Positions 18,098 to 26,456 of a DNA stretch of 64,000 bases are shown here, one piece after another (within the stretch, counting starts at the first letter, position 1; the number at the start of each line of letters is the position of its first letter). Source of the DNA: Arthrospiribacter ruber. Its GTDB lineage: Bacteria; Bacteroidota; Bacteroidia; Cytophagales; Cyclobacteriaceae. The translations under genes were made by a program, and so were the position numbers. The notes beneath the pieces were generated by a model. The model did not search any database. It saw only the letters and a list, made by a program, of their open reading frames with translations, and was not told the origin of the DNA. The stretch is from the NCBI RefSeq assembly GCF_019343195.1, contig NZ_RPHB01000009.1, positions 226,395-290,394 of the forward strand. The letters are read 5' to 3'.

Positions 18098-18529
18098 ATG
18101 TTTTCAAAAACCTGTAAATACGCCATCAATGCCATGATCTATGTGCCCGGTAGTTCTTCTGAAAAAGAAAGGACAAACCTGAAGGAAATATCTAAAGCCA
18201 TTGTTTCTCCAGAAGCATTCACTGCCAAAATCCTTCAAGTATTGGTAAAGAACAAGTTATTGATTTCGGTAAAAGGACCTCATGGTGGTTTTTCCATGAA
18301 TGGAGACCCTTCCAAAATATTTCTTTCTTGGATAGTGGACGCTATAGATGGGGACATGCTTTTTACAGGATGTGCCCTAGGATTAAAAAAATGCGCAGAA
18401 GAACATCCCTGTGCAGTACATTACAAATTCAAGGCAATCCGGGAACATCTCACAGGAATGCTCCACTCTACCAGTCTCACAGATATGGCAGATAGGGTGA
18501 ATAATGGTATCAGTTTTTTAAAACATTAA
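18098..18529 (+). CDS. Rrf2-family transcriptional regulator, probable NO/iron-sulfur sensor
   Basis: 143 residues. The N-terminal winged helix (about 1-75) has the typical Tyr-Ala-Ile-x-Ala-Met and Gly-Gly-Phe motifs. Three cysteines in Cys-Ala-Leu-Gly-Leu-Lys-Lys-Cys-x5-Cys (about 93-106) resemble the cluster ligands of NsrR/IscR. With ric directly downstream, an NsrR-like NO-sensing repressor is likely. ATG 18098 was chosen because the alternative TTG 18077 lies inside the -7 element, upstream of the predicted transcription start. Confidence 0.87.
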   Translation: MFSKTCKYAINAMIYVPGSSSEKERTNLKEISKAIVSPEAFTAKILQVLVKNKLLISVKGPHGGFSMNGDPSKIFLSWIVDAIDGDMLFTGCALGLKKCAEEHPCAVHYKFKAIREHLTGMLHSTSLTDMADRVNNGISFLKH

Positions 18530-18568
18530 ACTATTAAAAGATATAAGGATCCTTAAATATTAATTAAA

Positions 18569-19291
18569 ATGGAAGCATTAGAAAAAAGAAAAGTCGGAGG
18601 AATAGTCGCGGAAAATTTTAAAACAGCTAAAATTTTCACAGCCTATGGCATTGATTTCTGCTGTAAAGGCGGAATAAGCATTCAGGATGCTTGCGAGAAA
18701 AACGGAGTAGTTTTGGAAAACCTGCTCAATGATCTGAAAAGCGAATTGACTCATGCCCAAAAGCCCACGCATACAGCAATGTCTCTCACAGAGCTTATAG
18801 ACCATATCATCAGCACACATCACTATTATGTGGAGTCGAGTCTATCGCCAATCAAAGCCTATCTTCAAAAATTGAGTCAGGTACACGGAGACCGACACCC
18901 TGAACTGCATGAAATCAAAGATTTGTTTTTTGAAGCTTCAGATGGCCTTACGGCCCACATGAAAAAGGAAGAACTTATCCTTTTCCCCTTTATCAAAGCC
19001 ATGGAAACAGCTGAAGAAAATGGCTTCCCCCTTTCCCAACCCCATTTTGGCCATATTGTCAATCCCATAGCCATGATGGAGCATGAACATGACACTGAAG
19101 GTGACAGGTTTAGACAAATTTCCCAACTCAGCGGCGGTTATAATACTCCTGCTGATGGATGTCAGACCTATCGGGTTGCTTATGCCATGTTGAAGGAATT
19201 CGAAGAAGACCTTCACACCCACATCCATTTGGAAAACAACATCCTTTTCCCCAAAGCAAAAGACTTGTATCAAACCATGTATAGCGAATAA
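18569..19291 (+). CDS. ric: Iron-sulfur cluster repair di-iron protein
   Basis: 240 residues of the ScdA/YtfE/Ric family. An N-terminal ScdA domain (1-60) carries Phe-Cys-Cys-Lys-Gly-Gly at 30-35. A hemerythrin-like four-helix domain (about 80-235) has repeated His and Glu residues for a di-iron site (His-His-Tyr-Tyr, His-Met-Lys-Lys-Glu-Glu, Glu-His-Glu-His, His-x-His-Leu-Glu-Asn-Asn). Ric repairs iron-sulfur clusters damaged by NO or oxidants. It lies 39 nt after the Rrf2 gene, with a TAAGGATCCTTA palindrome (18544-18555) between, and 5 nt before the next gene. Confidence 0.93.
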   Translation: MEALEKRKVGGIVAENFKTAKIFTAYGIDFCCKGGISIQDACEKNGVVLENLLNDLKSELTHAQKPTHTAMSLTELIDHIISTHHYYVESSLSPIKAYLQKLSQVHGDRHPELHEIKDLFFEASDGLTAHMKKEELILFPFIKAMETAEENGFPLSQPHFGHIVNPIAMMEHEHDTEGDRFRQISQLSGGYNTPADGCQTYRVAYAMLKEFEEDLHTHIHLENNILFPKAKDLYQTMYSE

Positions 19292-19296
19292 ATCGA

Positions 19297-20706
19297 ATGA
19301 AAACCGCGCATCAAAACTTAGGTGTAGAAAGCCTTTCTAGAAATGGAGCCAGGCTGTTGCCCAACATGTGGATAAAATGGGCGGTTTTCTTCTTTTTCGT
19401 TGCAGCCCTTTTTGGATTGGCTTTGAGGTATTTTTTTATTGGTCACCTGCCAGCGTTCGTGGATTACAAAAATATTCTCCACGCACACTCCCATTTGGCA
19501 CTTTTGGGCTGGGGATACTTACTGGTTTCAGGTATGTTGCTGTTTACTTTTGTTCCTCAACCGTTAAGAAGGAACTCTTATAAAATCATTCTTATTCTGA
19601 ACATCCTAGCCAACTTGGGAATGATGGCTACCTTCCCGGTTCAGGGCTATGGTCCAGGTAGTATAGCTTTTTCAACACTTCATTTGCTTGTTTCTTATGT
19701 TTTTTCCTTTCGCTTTTTAAAAGATATCAAGGGCCTTACAAGCACCCCATATCTATCTCTGATCAAATATGGGGTACGATGGATGGTCTTATCATCTGTT
19801 GGTTTATGGTCTATTGCACCTGTAGGCATTATCCTTGGAAAACTTCATCCGCTTTACCACCTCAGTGTACAGTGGTTCCTACATTTCCAACTACAAGGCT
19901 GGTTTGTCTATTGCCTTTTAGGCTTGTTACTTTTTTTCCTCAAAAAAGGGAATAATCTCCTCTCTTTTTCCAAAAAAGAGGAACTGTACCTGCATCTATC
20001 ACTTTTCCTCACTTTCGGAGGCACAATATTTCACAGCTATGCGTGGATGGGCTGGTATTGGCTCAACCTAATAGGTGTTGGACTTCAGGCATATGTTTTA
20101 TTTAGGTTGCTTTTGCCTCTATGGAATTGTACTTTCTCCAATTTCTATCTAGCCGAAAAATGGGTAAAGAGGCTGATTGCTTTGGGCATTATTAGCTTGT
20201 TGTTAAAAGCTACCCTACAACTAATATTGGTTATTCCTGATGTTCTGGCGGCTTCTCATTACATAAGAAGCTATGTGATAGCCTTTATACATTTGATACT
20301 GTTAGGGGCGGTGACATTTGGAATTGGCGGTATGGCCATACAATCCCGGATTTTTCCCAGCAATACCGCCAGCATCTCAGGATGGTATATTTTGGCTTCG
20401 GGATTTCTTATTACAGAATTGTTGCTCTTTGGTCAAGGAACCCTGGCTTGGGCCAAATGGGGCAGTATTCCAGCATATCACCAGATTATGTTCTTCGGCT
20501 CTTTACTTTTTCCCATAGGCCTAGGCATGGTTTTCGTTTCCTTTTACACCAAAGGTCAAAAGGACCTGCTATGCCCCAGCACATCCAATCTGACAACTAA
20601 ATCAAAAAATCATGAAAAACCGACTAAGACAGTTTCTCAAAAGCACTCTTCCACTTTTTCTCTTGGTAATGATCCCATTTCTGAGCTTTGGACAAAAACG
20701 ACCTGA
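19297..20706 (+). CDS. 12-TM membrane protein resembling heme-copper oxidase subunit I
   Basis: 469 residues with about 12 membrane helices. His62, His64 and His66 in Leu-His-Ala-His-Ser-His-Leu-Ala recall the helix II region of CcoN/NorB-type subunits, and other His residues occur in helices (for example His-Leu-Ser-Val-Gln-Trp-Phe-Leu-His-Phe-Gln). The classical Cu-B triad is not obvious, so it may be an NnrS-like or oxidase-like protein tied to NO metabolism. Position after ric supports this. The last 40 residues are hydrophilic and overlap the next gene by 95 nt. Confidence 0.7.
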   Translation: MKTAHQNLGVESLSRNGARLLPNMWIKWAVFFFFVAALFGLALRYFFIGHLPAFVDYKNILHAHSHLALLGWGYLLVSGMLLFTFVPQPLRRNSYKIILILNILANLGMMATFPVQGYGPGSIAFSTLHLLVSYVFSFRFLKDIKGLTSTPYLSLIKYGVRWMVLSSVGLWSIAPVGIILGKLHPLYHLSVQWFLHFQLQGWFVYCLLGLLLFFLKKGNNLLSFSKKEELYLHLSLFLTFGGTIFHSYAWMGWYWLNLIGVGLQAYVLFRLLLPLWNCTFSNFYLAEKWVKRLIALGIISLLLKATLQLILVIPDVLAASHYIRSYVIAFIHLILLGAVTFGIGGMAIQSRIFPSNTASISGWYILASGFLITELLLFGQGTLAWAKWGSIPAYHQIMFFGSLLFPIGLGMVFVSFYTKGQKDLLCPSTSNLTTKSKNHEKPTKTVSQKHSSTFSLGNDPISELWTKTT

Positions 20707-20887
20707 CCTACCAAAACCACAGGGGCCTATAGATCTCTCCGACCCTACCAATATTCTTCTTTATATCATCATACCCGCAATTATTCTAATTGCATTTTTC
20801 GTCTTCCGAAAAAGGATATTTAAAGTAAAGGAAGAACAAAAGGAAAGACTTAAAGAAAAAAATCAGGAAAGAAACAAAGAAAATTAA
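20612..20887 (+). CDS. Small membrane protein with signal-like N-terminus
   Basis: 91 residues. It has a hydrophobic signal (about 10-26, ending Ser-Phe-Gly-Gln), a Pro-rich stretch, a second membrane helix (about 50-66) and a highly charged Lys/Glu tail. It overlaps the 3' end of the preceding gene by 95 nt in another frame. Both frames look like real protein (membrane helices here, the oxidase-like core upstream), although the overlapped tail upstream is low in complexity. It is followed directly by a terminator. Function is unknown. Confidence 0.7.
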   Translation: MKNRLRQFLKSTLPLFLLVMIPFLSFGQKRPDLPKPQGPIDLSDPTNILLYIIIPAIILIAFFVFRKRIFKVKEEQKERLKEKNQERNKEN

Positions 20888-20889
20888 AA

Positions 20890-20925
20890 AAGGGGTTTGC
20901 CACTAACAAACCCCTTAACCTTTTT
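20890..20925 (+). terminator. Bidirectional intrinsic terminator
   Basis: AAGGGGTTTG and CAAACCCCTT form a perfect 10-bp stem (20890-20899 with 20907-20916) with a 7-nt loop and T-rich flank to 20925. It lies between convergent genes and can end both the NO-response operon and the beta-glucosidase transcript. Confidence 0.85.
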
Positions 20926-20999
20926 AAACTTCTTACTTGCAAAATGGGGATTTAGGTCAAGCTAACTCGGAATACATCTGGATTTTAATTTTAATAAGC

Positions 21000-23291
21000 T
21001 CAGTTCCAATTGACTTTTGTCTTAATCAAGTCTTGGGAATTGCCACCTACCATGATCTCAAACTCTCCTGCTTCCCAGACAAATTCCGCATCCTGATTGT
21101 AAAACATCAAGTCTTTTTTGGTGAGTTCAAAAGTTACTGACCTGGTCTCACCGGCCTTTACAAATACCTTTTCAAAGCCTTTCAACTCTTTAACAGGCCT
21201 CGTGATACTTGCCACTAAATCCCTCACGTACAACTGAACCACTTCTGACCCGTCCAAAGATCCTGCATTGCGAACATCAACCGTGATTTGCAAGGTTTCA
21301 TCTCCACTGAGTTCCTCTGCACTCAGCTGAAGTCCGCTGTAGTCAAACTCCGTATAGCTCAACCCATAGCCAAATGGATAAAGGGGTTCGTTTGAAACAT
21401 CAAGGTAATTGGACCGGAATTTTTGGAACCATTGACCTTCAGGCAGTGGTCTTCCGGTGTTTTTATGGTTGTAAAAAATCGGAATCTGTCCAACATTTTG
21501 TGGGAAAGTAGCTGTAAGTTTACCTGAAGGATTGACATCTCCAAAAAGCACATCTGCTATTGCATCTCCAGCCTCAGATCCCGCAAACCAAACATTCAAG
21601 ATACCTGGGACATGCTCTGCTTCCCACTTGATCGCCAATGGCCTTCCGGTAAACAAGACCAATACTACAGGCTTCCCTGTTTCCAAAAGTGCTTCCAGCA
21701 ACCTTCTTTGATTGGCAGGCATTTCAATATCCGATCTGCTCGCTGCCTCCCCGCTCATTTCGGCCGACTCTCCCATTGCAGCGATGATCACATCCGCTTC
21801 CCTGGCGATTTCCAATGCCTCGCTGATCAAAGTCTCCTCTGGCCTTTCATCTCTGTAGGTAGGCTTCCCGAAAATACTTACCCTTTCCTCGTATTCTGCA
21901 TCCTCCACCACATTTGCACCTCTGGCTGTAAGCAAGGTAACCTCATTTCCCAATGCATTTTCCAATCCATCTTTCAAGGAAATGGCTTCCGTAAACCTCC
22001 CCGCTACGGACCAAGTCCCTGACATGTTTTCCCTGTTGTCTGCCATTGGGCCAACTAAGGCAATTTTACCCGATTTTTTTAGAGGTAAAATGCTCCCTTC
22101 ATTTTTGAGTAATACAAATGATTGTGCTGCGATTTCCCTGGCCGTCTTCCTGTGCTCTTGGGTAAAAATTTCCTTTTCGGACCTGTCCAAATCTGAATAG
22201 CGATATGGATCATCAAAAAGCCCCAATTTGTATTTGGCTACCAGAATCCTTTTTACAGCCGTATCAATATGGCTTTCGGATATTTTCCCTTCTTCCAAAG
22301 ACTTTTCCAGAGTGGTAAGAAACCCCTCCCCTACCATATCCATGTCCACTCCCGCCAATAATGCAAGTGCAGATACATGCTGCAAATCTCCCAGGCCATG
22401 GGCTGTCATTTCATTGATCGCTGTGTAGTCGGTCACCACAAATCCATCAAAACCCCACTGCTCCCTTAATACATCTGTCATCAGCCATTTATTAGCTGAT
22501 GCAGGAATACCATCCACATCATTGAAGGCTGTCATCACCGAGCCCACTCCAGCCTCCACTGCTGCTTGATAGGGCAGAAAATACTCATTGTACATCCGTT
22601 GCCTGCTCATGTCTACTGTATTGTAGTCACGCCCCGCTTCAGGGGCTCCATATAAGGCAAAATGCTTTACACATGCCATGATGGTATTGTAAGCGGTCAG
22701 GTCATCTCCTTGATACCCCTTGATCATGGCCTGGGCGATTTTTGCTCCTAAAAAGGGATCTTCACCATTGCCTTCCGAAACCCTGCCCCATCTCGGATCT
22801 CTTGACACGTCTACCATAGGAGAAAAAGTCCAATTGATGCCATCAGCACTCGCCTCAATAGCGGCTATCCTAGCGGATTTTTCGATCAATTTCATATCCC
22901 AGGTACTTGAAAGACCCAATGGAATTGGAAAAAGTGTCTCATAGCCATGGATTACATCCATCCCTATCAACAAAGGTATTTTAAGCCTGCTTTCTTCTAT
23001 GGCTACCCTTTGGGCTTCTTTGATTTTTTCAGCTGACTTGAGGTTGAACAATCCCCCAACTTTACCTTCCCTGATGCTATTGAGTACATCAGAACTGCCC
23101 GCCTCACCTGTGGTAATGTCACCTCCAACGGGCAGGTTCAGTTGGCCTAATTTTTCATTCAAGGTCATCAGAGAAATAATAGAATCAGCCTTAGCAGCAT
23201 ACTCATCGATGGAAACCGGTGTAGGTTGGCTTGTTTTGAAGGAAATCAATCCAAAAAAACAGAGCATCAGAACTGGAAAATATTTTTTCAT
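21000..23291 (-). CDS. bglX: Periplasmic beta-glucosidase, GH3 (BglX type)
   Basis: 763 residues from ATG 23291, which starts an N-terminal signal peptide (Lys-Lys then hydrophobic run). The longer frame to 23372 has no better start. The GH3 N-terminal barrel has the Lys-His-Phe-Ala motif and the nucleophile Asp in Gly-Phe-Val-Val-Thr-Asp-Tyr near 290. A second alpha/beta domain (about 390-600) and a C-terminal fibronectin-like domain follow. It releases glucose or other sugars from beta-linked oligosaccharides. It is convergent with the NO-response operon. Confidence 0.93.
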   Translation of the reverse strand: MKKYFPVLMLCFFGLISFKTSQPTPVSIDEYAAKADSIISLMTLNEKLGQLNLPVGGDITTGEAGSSDVLNSIREGKVGGLFNLKSAEKIKEAQRVAIEESRLKIPLLIGMDVIHGYETLFPIPLGLSSTWDMKLIEKSARIAAIEASADGINWTFSPMVDVSRDPRWGRVSEGNGEDPFLGAKIAQAMIKGYQGDDLTAYNTIMACVKHFALYGAPEAGRDYNTVDMSRQRMYNEYFLPYQAAVEAGVGSVMTAFNDVDGIPASANKWLMTDVLREQWGFDGFVVTDYTAINEMTAHGLGDLQHVSALALLAGVDMDMVGEGFLTTLEKSLEEGKISESHIDTAVKRILVAKYKLGLFDDPYRYSDLDRSEKEIFTQEHRKTAREIAAQSFVLLKNEGSILPLKKSGKIALVGPMADNRENMSGTWSVAGRFTEAISLKDGLENALGNEVTLLTARGANVVEDAEYEERVSIFGKPTYRDERPEETLISEALEIAREADVIIAAMGESAEMSGEAASRSDIEMPANQRRLLEALLETGKPVVLVLFTGRPLAIKWEAEHVPGILNVWFAGSEAGDAIADVLFGDVNPSGKLTATFPQNVGQIPIFYNHKNTGRPLPEGQWFQKFRSNYLDVSNEPLYPFGYGLSYTEFDYSGLQLSAEELSGDETLQITVDVRNAGSLDGSEVVQLYVRDLVASITRPVKELKGFEKVFVKAGETRSVTFELTKKDLMFYNQDAEFVWEAGEFEIMVGGNSQDLIKTKVNWN

Positions 23292-23907
23292 AGGTTTATT
23301 GTTTGTACTTCTAAATCGACAAATGATTACTACAGGTTTTTTTTCGATCCCAATTAGCAAAGATTGTATCAATTTAAATAATTGAAGACTACATCAAAAA
23401 TTTCTCAACCTATACTACAAATGATTTTTTATGCTGAATATCAGTATTTTAAAAATCAAACATATTAACCCATTGATACGATCAGAGAGACCAAAAACTC
23501 AAATGGATTGGGTAAGAACAGAATCGGAGATTCTAGAATAAAGAGAATTGAACCGCAATTTTAAAAAGCAAACTTTATAATATAATATGAGTATACGCAT
23601 CACTGCAAGTAGCCATTTATTTTTTTGAACCAGTTCTTTTTGCTAAATTCTAATCAAAACTTTATTATAAAGCTACTTTTTCCTTAATGAAAAAGTAGCC
23701 AAAAAATCAAGAATTTCGAATTCCCGAGAAAATCGGGACAGGCTCTATCCACGCTCAAGGCCTGCGCTGGCCCGGTCGAAATTCATCCCACCCTCCAAAG
23801 TTTCAATCTACAGTTAGAAGTAAAGTTGAAGGTTTGGTCCTTAAAGTTCACCGTGCAAAGATGCGAATACACATATAATATAAAAAACCCTTGTCCAAAA
23901 CATGAAT
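23292..23907. other. Gap upstream of bglX, mostly featureless
   Basis: Apart from the REP-like element at 23669-23740 I see no gene. The first 30-60 bp upstream of bglX probably hold its promoter, but no clean TAnnTTTG was found. Confidence 0.4.
23669..23740. repeat. REP-like element
   Basis: GCTACTTTTTC-cttaat-GAAAAAGTAGC is a long hairpin, followed by a second palindrome TCCCGA-gaaaa-TCGGGA and the suffix CAGGCT. The second part matches the motif inserted in an Rhs gene at 33822-33853 and a degenerate copy near 54330. It looks like a mobile REP element of this genome. Confidence 0.6.
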
Positions 23908-24235
23908 TTAGATCTTAAATTTCTTAGGATTTTTCTGGTTGGACCAAAAACTTACAACCTCAATCTGATCATTTTTGTTGCGATAATAAATACTCGTTTG
24001 TTTACTGGAAACACATTTTCTCAGCCCTTCCCTTCTGTTGGATTTACGGTACATCTCCGGAGTTTTCGAAATGAGTCCAAGAGTCTTTTCAATGCTAAAA
24101 AAGATTTCCTTTGCCTTCTTGTGCCCGAACTTCCGAAGGATATATTCAAGCAATTCTATTTCTTCTTGCCTAGCACGAAGAGAATAGCGAACCTCCAGTG
24201 CTAAAAATTGAACCTTTTTTTGATATCCTCACTCA
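23908..24235 (-). pseudogene. RelE/ParE-family toxin gene, probable frameshift near its start
   Basis: The clear ORF (24153 to 23908, 81 residues) reads as the body of a ParE toxin, with the family's basic C-terminal half and Ser-x-Tyr-Tyr-Arg. The same frame continues upstream through Glu-Val-Arg-Tyr-Ser-Leu-Arg-Ala-Arg-Gln-Glu, a typical ParE N-terminus, but has no start codon before a TGA. The only suitable ATG (24236, overlapping the stop of the gene upstream) is in another frame, separated by a run of seven A. One extra A would restore a full gene. No antitoxin gene is next to it. Confidence 0.6.
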
Positions 24236-26110
24236 TTCCATTTGAAAAATATTCAGCTCACGGCCTGTAGCATCTACCCTAACCAAATATGTCCCTTCTG
24301 GACTGAAAAACACATTTTCATCTTTCTCAAACTTCACTTCTTCCAAAATTTCAATGGGTGCGGTTCCAACCCTAAAAAATCTGTCTTTTTCCACCATCCA
24401 GATTTCTTTGTCTGTAAGCCTGAGGTCTTTGATTTCCTTTACTCCTTCGAACATAGTCTGCACATCTCCTTCATTGTCCGCAATGGCCACTCCATCTGTT
24501 CCGATCAAAATCAACCCATTGTCAAAAGCAATCTGATTTTTTAATCTCCCAACTTCAAATTTCTTATAACTGACTGTGGAAATACTTTCTCCTGTTTTGG
24601 AATCATAGGTGTGGATTCCTTTTGAGGAGGCATCGACAATTTTATCCCCATCCAATACGAATGGATCAAAGTCTGTCCCCAATCTATTGCTCACTTTTTC
24701 TGTTTCAAAGGCAATCTGCCCGGTCTTTGTATCAAGGGCCACGATGTATGAACCTGAAAGTCCATTGGTCATCTTCAGATACAGTAAATCTTCTGTAAGC
24801 TCTTCTTGAATGACACGGTTGTTCTGCCTTGCTATTCTGTCTTCCTGAAGAACAATTTCCCCTGTATTGAAATCAATCTGTAAATAAGACTTTCGGCTAC
24901 CGTCGGGATCTATGTGTTTGCCTCCCTGCATACCCACTACATAGTGAATAATGCCATTTTCATCTACCAAAGGGTAAGAACTGTTGTCACCTAAAGTATT
25001 TCCTTCTTCACCACCTGCTCCCAGTACAGACATGTTTCTGTACATTCTCCGATGTCTTTGCATGCCTTCCTTGACATCACCCTCCATTTCTTCTCCTGTT
25101 GTGATATCAATCAATGTCAATCCAAAATAGGGTAAAAGCAATACATTCTCCCTCACAAAAGCTGTCCCTGGGATAAAATCACCACTGTATTTCAAACTCC
25201 AAAGCAAATCCCCATTTTCGGCATTCAAAGCTTGTACTTCGGGTCTTCCCGCAATGTTTTGAAGCTCAGTCTGACTTACCCTGATGGCTATAATCAAGTC
25301 ATTGTTCGGCTCGTAAAATACTTCTCCCAATCCTCCTTTTAATTCTGCTTGCTGCCATAAGACTTCACCTGACTTGACCCCCAATAACTGAAGCCCATCT
25401 TTACCATTCACTGCGATTGCATTTTTTTCAGGCAAATACGTGATCAGTTTATTCAGCCTTTCATCGTGTCCTACATAAGAGACAGGAATATTGTTCTTTT
25501 TGGATATGGTATTCATACCTGTGGCAGCAGAAAAAGTTGCTTCAGAAAGTGTCTCTTCATCCTGTCTTAACCTTTGCGCATTTGACAATATCTGATAAAT
25601 GGATTCCACGGTTGAAATGCCAATATCCAGGTCATTTTTCACCCATTGCTCTTCCCCGTTCTTCAAGTCAAATGCCGTAGCTGTTGTATAAGTCAAGGTA
25701 TAATCAAACTGCAAGAAGATTTCCTCCTGCTCAAATAAAAGGAAAGCACTTCCTTCAGTCACACCTACCCTAGGAATACTTCTGCCCACTTTGTTGCGGT
25801 ATTTACCTTGGAGTACCTGCTGCTTGCTCTCTAGGTTCCATACCTGGTATTGATTCTCATTTTCAAGAACGATATACTTACCATCATTGGAAAAAGAAGT
25901 ATATTTTGGCGTGAAATCAGTAGAAATCACCCAGTCAGGATCATTTTGGGCAAAGACTTGAGGGCCAGAAAAAGTAAGCAGGATTCCAAAAACAATACTA
26001 CATAAAACCGAAAACAGAAAACAGTTCCTGGATTTAGATATGTTTAGAAAGAAAATTTTTTCCCGGAATGAAAAATCCAGAACGGACGAAAGTAATTTTG
26101 CTAGTTTCAT
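24233..26110 (-). CDS. Exported PQQ-repeat beta-propeller protein
   Basis: 625 residues. The N-terminal signal sequence follows a longer leader (hydrophobic run about 30-55). Repeated blades of the type Asp-x-x-Thr-Gly-x-x-x-Trp, as in PQQ-like/BamB propellers (for example Asn-Gly-Asp-Leu-Leu-Trp and Thr-Lys-Thr-Gly-Gln-Ile), run through the protein. No dehydrogenase catalytic residues were recognised, so it is likely a binding or scaffold protein. ATG 26110 was used; a shorter start at Met 30-40 is not available. The ParE-like frame follows directly. Confidence 0.75.
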   Translation of the reverse strand: MKLAKLLSSVLDFSFREKIFFLNISKSRNCFLFSVLCSIVFGILLTFSGPQVFAQNDPDWVISTDFTPKYTSFSNDGKYIVLENENQYQVWNLESKQQVLQGKYRNKVGRSIPRVGVTEGSAFLLFEQEEIFLQFDYTLTYTTATAFDLKNGEEQWVKNDLDIGISTVESIYQILSNAQRLRQDEETLSEATFSAATGMNTISKKNNIPVSYVGHDERLNKLITYLPEKNAIAVNGKDGLQLLGVKSGEVLWQQAELKGGLGEVFYEPNNDLIIAIRVSQTELQNIAGRPEVQALNAENGDLLWSLKYSGDFIPGTAFVRENVLLLPYFGLTLIDITTGEEMEGDVKEGMQRHRRMYRNMSVLGAGGEEGNTLGDNSSYPLVDENGIIHYVVGMQGGKHIDPDGSRKSYLQIDFNTGEIVLQEDRIARQNNRVIQEELTEDLLYLKMTNGLSGSYIVALDTKTGQIAFETEKVSNRLGTDFDPFVLDGDKIVDASSKGIHTYDSKTGESISTVSYKKFEVGRLKNQIAFDNGLILIGTDGVAIADNEGDVQTMFEGVKEIKDLRLTDKEIWMVEKDRFFRVGTAPIEILEEVKFEKDENVFFSPEGTYLVRVDATGRELNIFQME

Positions 26111-26456
26111 GTAAATTATTTTTTAACAATAAATATTAAGCTTTAAAAAGGTGTTTTTACCAAAAATTAAAATTGATCTTGTAAGAGATATAAATTTCAT
26201 CAATTGCTTAAATGTAACACCTAATACCCTCTTTATGAAATACTTTCACTACTTTTTACCCATAAATTGGTGATTATGATCTTTCTGTTCATGAAAAAAA
26301 GTCTTAAACATGCATAAAGTCGTACCGGTAGCAATATTGTTTTTTCCGTTGATCTGCTACGCAAAAGCTCTAAACAAAGTCAAGATTCATGAAGGCGCAG
26401 AGATTGAAGGAATAAACCAATGGGTCGGGGCAATTTCGGATGATGACACTAAAACA
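26111..26456. other. Intergenic gap between PQQ-repeat and GH115 genes
   Basis: AT-rich. A + strand ORF starting at 26310 looks signal-like at its N-terminus but runs antisense into the GH115 3' end and is not supported. No clear hairpin. Confidence 0.4.
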
